Assembly (NCBI RefSeq): GCF_051521505.1
Contig: NZ_CP150356.1
Location: 5,890,001 to 5,954,000 of the forward strand
Length of the DNA stretch: 64,000 nt
From: Sorangium sp025924095
GTDB lineage: Bacteria; Myxococcota_A; Polyangia; Polyangiales; Polyangiaceae
Direction of reading: 5' to 3'
Positions 61,709-64,000 of this stretch are shown here, in pieces. Position 1 is the first letter of the stretch; each line of letters opens with the position of its first letter. The notes below the pieces were generated by a model. That model was not told the origin of the DNA. It did not search any database and saw nothing but the letters and a program-made list of their open reading frames with translations. The translations under genes were made by a program, and so were the position numbers.

Positions 61709-62682
61709 TCGTCCGGGCGCCTGGCAAGCTCGTCCTCTCGGGCGCGTACGCCGTGCTCGAGGGCGCGCCCGCGCTCGTGGCCGCGGTCGATCGGTATGTC
61801 GTCGCCGATCCGGCGCGCCGGGTCGACCTCGTCACGGAGGAGGTCCAGGCGGCGATCGACGCGGGCGCGCTCGACCGGGCGGTGTGGTTCGACGCGTCCG
61901 CGCTTCGTTCGTCGGCGCCGGCCTCGCCGGGCGCGCCGCCGTCCGGGGCGAGCCGCAAGCTCGGCCTCGGCTCGAGCGCGGCCATCCTCGTGGCCACCCT
62001 CGCGGCGCGCGCGGCGGCGTCCGCGCCGGCCGCGGCGTCGCCCGGCCGGCCGATGCCTGCCTGGGACGTCCGCGCGCTCTTCCTCGCCGCGCTCGCGGCG
62101 CACCGGCGGGCGCAGGGCGGGGGCAGCGGCGTCGACGTCGCGGCGAGCGTCCACGGCGGCGTGCTCTGCTGCCGGCTCGGGCCGGACGGCGAGCTCGCTG
62201 TGACGCCGCACGCGCTGCCGGGCGGGCTGGCGATCGAGGTCTTCGCGAGCGACGCCTCGGCGCGCACGAGCGCCATGCTGGAGCGCGTGCGTGCGCTCGC
62301 CGCCCGCGAGCCGGCGGCGCACCGCGCCCTGCTGGACGCGGCCGCCGGGGGCGCACGCGCGGCGGTCCTTGCCGCGGACGCCCGCGCGCTCGTGGCCGCG
62401 CTGGCTCGCCAGGTCGATGCGCTCGCCGAGCTCGGCGACCGCGCGGGCGCGCCGATCGTCACCCCTGCCCTCGCGCGCCTCCGCCCTGCCGCGGCCGCCG
62501 AGGGCGCGGCGCTCGCGCCGAGCGGCGCCGGCGGCGGCGACGTCTCCCTTTACGTCGGCGGCGCGCCGCCCTCGGCGGCATGGCTCGCGGCAGCGCGCGC
62601 GGCCGGCCTCGAGCGTGTGCCCATGTCGCTCGGCGCCCCCGGCGTCCACGTGCTGGACGCAGCTCCTCCGCCGCACGCCTGA
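61705..62682 (+). CDS. mvaK2: Phosphomevalonate kinase
   Basis: 325 aa, GHMP kinase. GTG start at 61705 inside a GTGA overlap with the previous stop. Motif 1: APGKLVLSGAYAVLEG (4-19); motif 2: RKLGLGSSAAILVA (~87-100); then QGGGSGVDVAASVHGG, and motif 3 APSGAGGGDVSLY. It makes mevalonate diphosphate, the substrate of the decarboxylase next door. Gene order prenyl synthase–mvk–mvd–pmk is compact; HMG-CoA synthase, reductase and IPP isomerase are not in the window. Confidence 0.93.
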   Translation: MIVRAPGKLVLSGAYAVLEGAPALVAAVDRYVVADPARRVDLVTEEVQAAIDAGALDRAVWFDASALRSSAPASPGAPPSGASRKLGLGSSAAILVATLAARAAASAPAAASPGRPMPAWDVRALFLAALAAHRRAQGGGSGVDVAASVHGGVLCCRLGPDGELAVTPHALPGGLAIEVFASDASARTSAMLERVRALAAREPAAHRALLDAAAGGARAAVLAADARALVAALARQVDALAELGDRAGAPIVTPALARLRPAAAAEGAALAPSGAGGGDVSLYVGGAPPSAAWLAAARAAGLERVPMSLGAPGVHVLDAAPPPHA

Positions 62683-63127
62683 GCGCGCCCCCTCGTCGAT
62701 CGTGCGCCCCGCGGTGTCGCGGCGCTTGGCACGGAGCCCGCTCTGCTCGCTCCGGGATCGACCGCGGCGCTGCGCTCCGGCGACGCACCGCGGGCCTTCG
62801 CGAGGCCTTCGAGAGGCCAAGAGCGAGACAAGCATGAGATTCGTGGAGCTCGTGATGCCGCAACGCCGCCATAAAATATTGAATTTTCATGGAGTTACCG
62901 TGTGGTCAGCCGATGAGCGCGGCGGGCACCGGGTCCTCCGGGGCAGGCTTGGCGGGCTGGGGGTCGCCGGCGGGGGTTCGGCGAGCGTGAGCTGTGTTCA
63001 CAGCGCGCCGGCGCGGGGCGCGCGTTTTCGCGCCGAGCGCCTGGCCGGCTGTGTCGGCCGCGGGGGGTGGTGAACGGGGCGGGGTGGCACGAGGACCAGA
63101 GGACCAGGTGGTGAGGAGGGGGGCTCC
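62683..63127. promoter_or_regulatory. Intergenic region with a striking AT-rich island
   Basis: 445 bp with no supported gene. At 62871-62890 a 20-bp stretch (ATAAAATATTGAATTTTCAT) is nearly all A/T in otherwise >70% GC DNA and includes the inverted repeat AAAAT-ATTGA-ATTTT. It lies ~240 bases before the next gene and is a candidate promoter or regulator site. The ribosome binding site GAGGAGG of the next gene is at ~63111-63118. Confidence 0.4.
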
Positions 63128-64000
63128 ATGACGACGTGCGATCGAGAGCTGTGCCGATTGGAGGATGTGCTTGGCGCCGGCATGGCCGAGTCGCGGGCGA
63201 CGCTGGCCGCGTTCGGCGTCCAGGTCGCACCGCTGCGGAGGCGCACCGCGCGCACCTACCTGGGGCGGGTGATGGTGCACCCGTACAACCTGCTCGTCGT
63301 GGGGAGCGTGCTCCTCCTGAGCTTCATCGGCTGGAGCCCGCTCCTCTTGCTGTTCGGCCTCGGGGCGGAGCTCGTGATCCTGTGCATCATCCCCTGGCGC
63401 GGCTACTTCCGCCGCAGCATCGACGCGCAGCTCGACGAGGCCGATCGGGCGGCGTGGTCGCGGGCGCGCGAGTCGCTGATCCGTCAGATGGACATCCGGC
63501 ACCAGCAGGAGCTCGCGCGGCTCGACCGGCTGATCGATCGCACCCGCGAGAACATCCGTCGCCGCGGCGGCTCCGTCCCGCTGTTGCTCGACGACGGCTT
63601 CGGCCTGAGCCGCCTGCTCATGAGCTACATCCGCCTCGCGATCGCGCACAAGGCCGGCCAGGAGTCGCTCGCGATGACGAACCACACCGAGCTCATGGAG
63701 ACGATCCGGTCGCTCGAGGCGCTGCGGAGCACGTCGGCGGGGCGCGCGCGCGGGCTATCCGAGCGGCGGCTTTCGATCGCCTACCGGCGGGCCGAGTGCT
63801 GGAGCCGTACCCGCGAGGGGCTCGAGGTGGTGTCGCAGAAGCTCGCGACGATCCTGGAGCTCATCCAGCTGATGCACGAGCAATCGATGACGCCGGTGGA
63901 TTCGCCGGCGACCTGCGCGGAGATCGACCGGTTCATGCGCGAGCTCGACGGCTTCGACAGCGGCGAGAGCACGCAGCGCGAGCTCGAGGAGCTCGACCTG
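63128..64000 (+). CDS. Membrane protein with coiled-coil region, 3' truncated by window edge
   Basis: ATG 63128 with GAGGAGG upstream opens a frame that runs to the window end (291 codons) without a stop. Residues ~53-90 (NLLVVGSVLLLSFIGW and LLLLFGLGAELVILCIIPW) form two membrane helices. The remainder is cytoplasmic, helical and rich in Arg, Glu and Gln, with coiled-coil-like segments (RQMDIRHQQELARLDRLIDR). No family was recognised. Confidence 0.75.
   Translation, partial: MTTCDRELCRLEDVLGAGMAESRATLAAFGVQVAPLRRRTARTYLGRVMVHPYNLLVVGSVLLLSFIGWSPLLLLFGLGAELVILCIIPWRGYFRRSIDAQLDEADRAAWSRARESLIRQMDIRHQQELARLDRLIDRTRENIRRRGGSVPLLLDDGFGLSRLLMSYIRLAIAHKAGQESLAMTNHTELMETIRSLEALRSTSAGRARGLSERRLSIAYRRAECWSRTREGLEVVSQKLATILELIQLMHEQSMTPVDSPATCAEIDRFMRELDGFDSGESTQRELEELDL

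Noticed and set aside
1..64000. tRNA, rRNA, CRISPR arrays, complete insertion sequences
   Set aside because: No cloverleaf, rRNA segment, regularly spaced identical repeats with spacers, or transposase with terminal inverted repeats was recognised by eye.

Overview
The DNA is very GC-rich and densely coded. It carries several very long Ser/Thr kinase–AAA–GAF–histidine kinase proteins, other fused kinases, a GTP-type PEP carboxykinase, a lower mevalonate operon and several RiPP-type genes. This combination points to a large-genome myxobacterium, most likely Sorangium or a close relative (inference; no rRNA or tRNA gene is present to confirm it).

Layout. 1-2.5 kb: the end of a TPR protein and an AAA-ATPase-like/PD-(D/E)XK protein. 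2.6-10.4 kb (minus strand): a compact eight-gene RiPP-like operon of methyltransferase, M50 peptidase with a PqqD-like domain, 65-aa precursor, DUF692/MNIO enzyme, its partner, a LanB protein without an elimination domain, a CmoA-like methyltransferase and a DHCW cupin. This gene set matches a scaffold-peptide (PEARL, 3-thiaglutamate-like) pathway, in which an amino acid is added to the precursor C-terminus, remodelled and cleaved off. 10.6-14.4 kb: a cupin, a zinc alcohol dehydrogenase, a repeat-like remnant, an SDR coupled to an internally deleted NTF2-like gene, and a divergent HxlR regulator. 14.9-28.6 kb: two paralogous ~1,900-aa multi-kinases flanking a GNAT gene and a cation diffusion facilitator; the second has lost kinase catalytic residues. 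28.7-30.6 kb: PEP carboxykinase.

31.1-34.9 kb (plus strand): a borosin-type alpha-N-methyltransferase followed by two tandem copies of a TPR gene plus a 96-aa peptide gene. The second copy still carries the methyltransferase 3' end, so a ~1.5-kb segment was duplicated. 35.0-42.5 kb: a third multi-kinase and a kinase–receiver–nucleotide cyclase protein. 42.4-50.2 kb (minus strand): a DAB-type inorganic carbon module made of a NuoM-like subunit, DabB, and DabA read in one frame with a SulP transporter. 50.7-58.3 kb: a CBS protein, a degenerate MbtH-like protein, a SagB-type double nitroreductase, a kinase with a ligand-binding-protein sensor, and a DUF6345-type lipoprotein. 58.6-62.7 kb: prenyl diphosphate synthase, mevalonate kinase, diphosphomevalonate decarboxylase and phosphomevalonate kinase, joined by 4-bp start/stop overlaps. 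63.1 kb to the end: a membrane protein cut by the window edge.

The most interesting parts are the PEARL/MNIO operon and the duplicated split-borosin locus. Functional assignments rest on motifs read by eye; no database search was possible.
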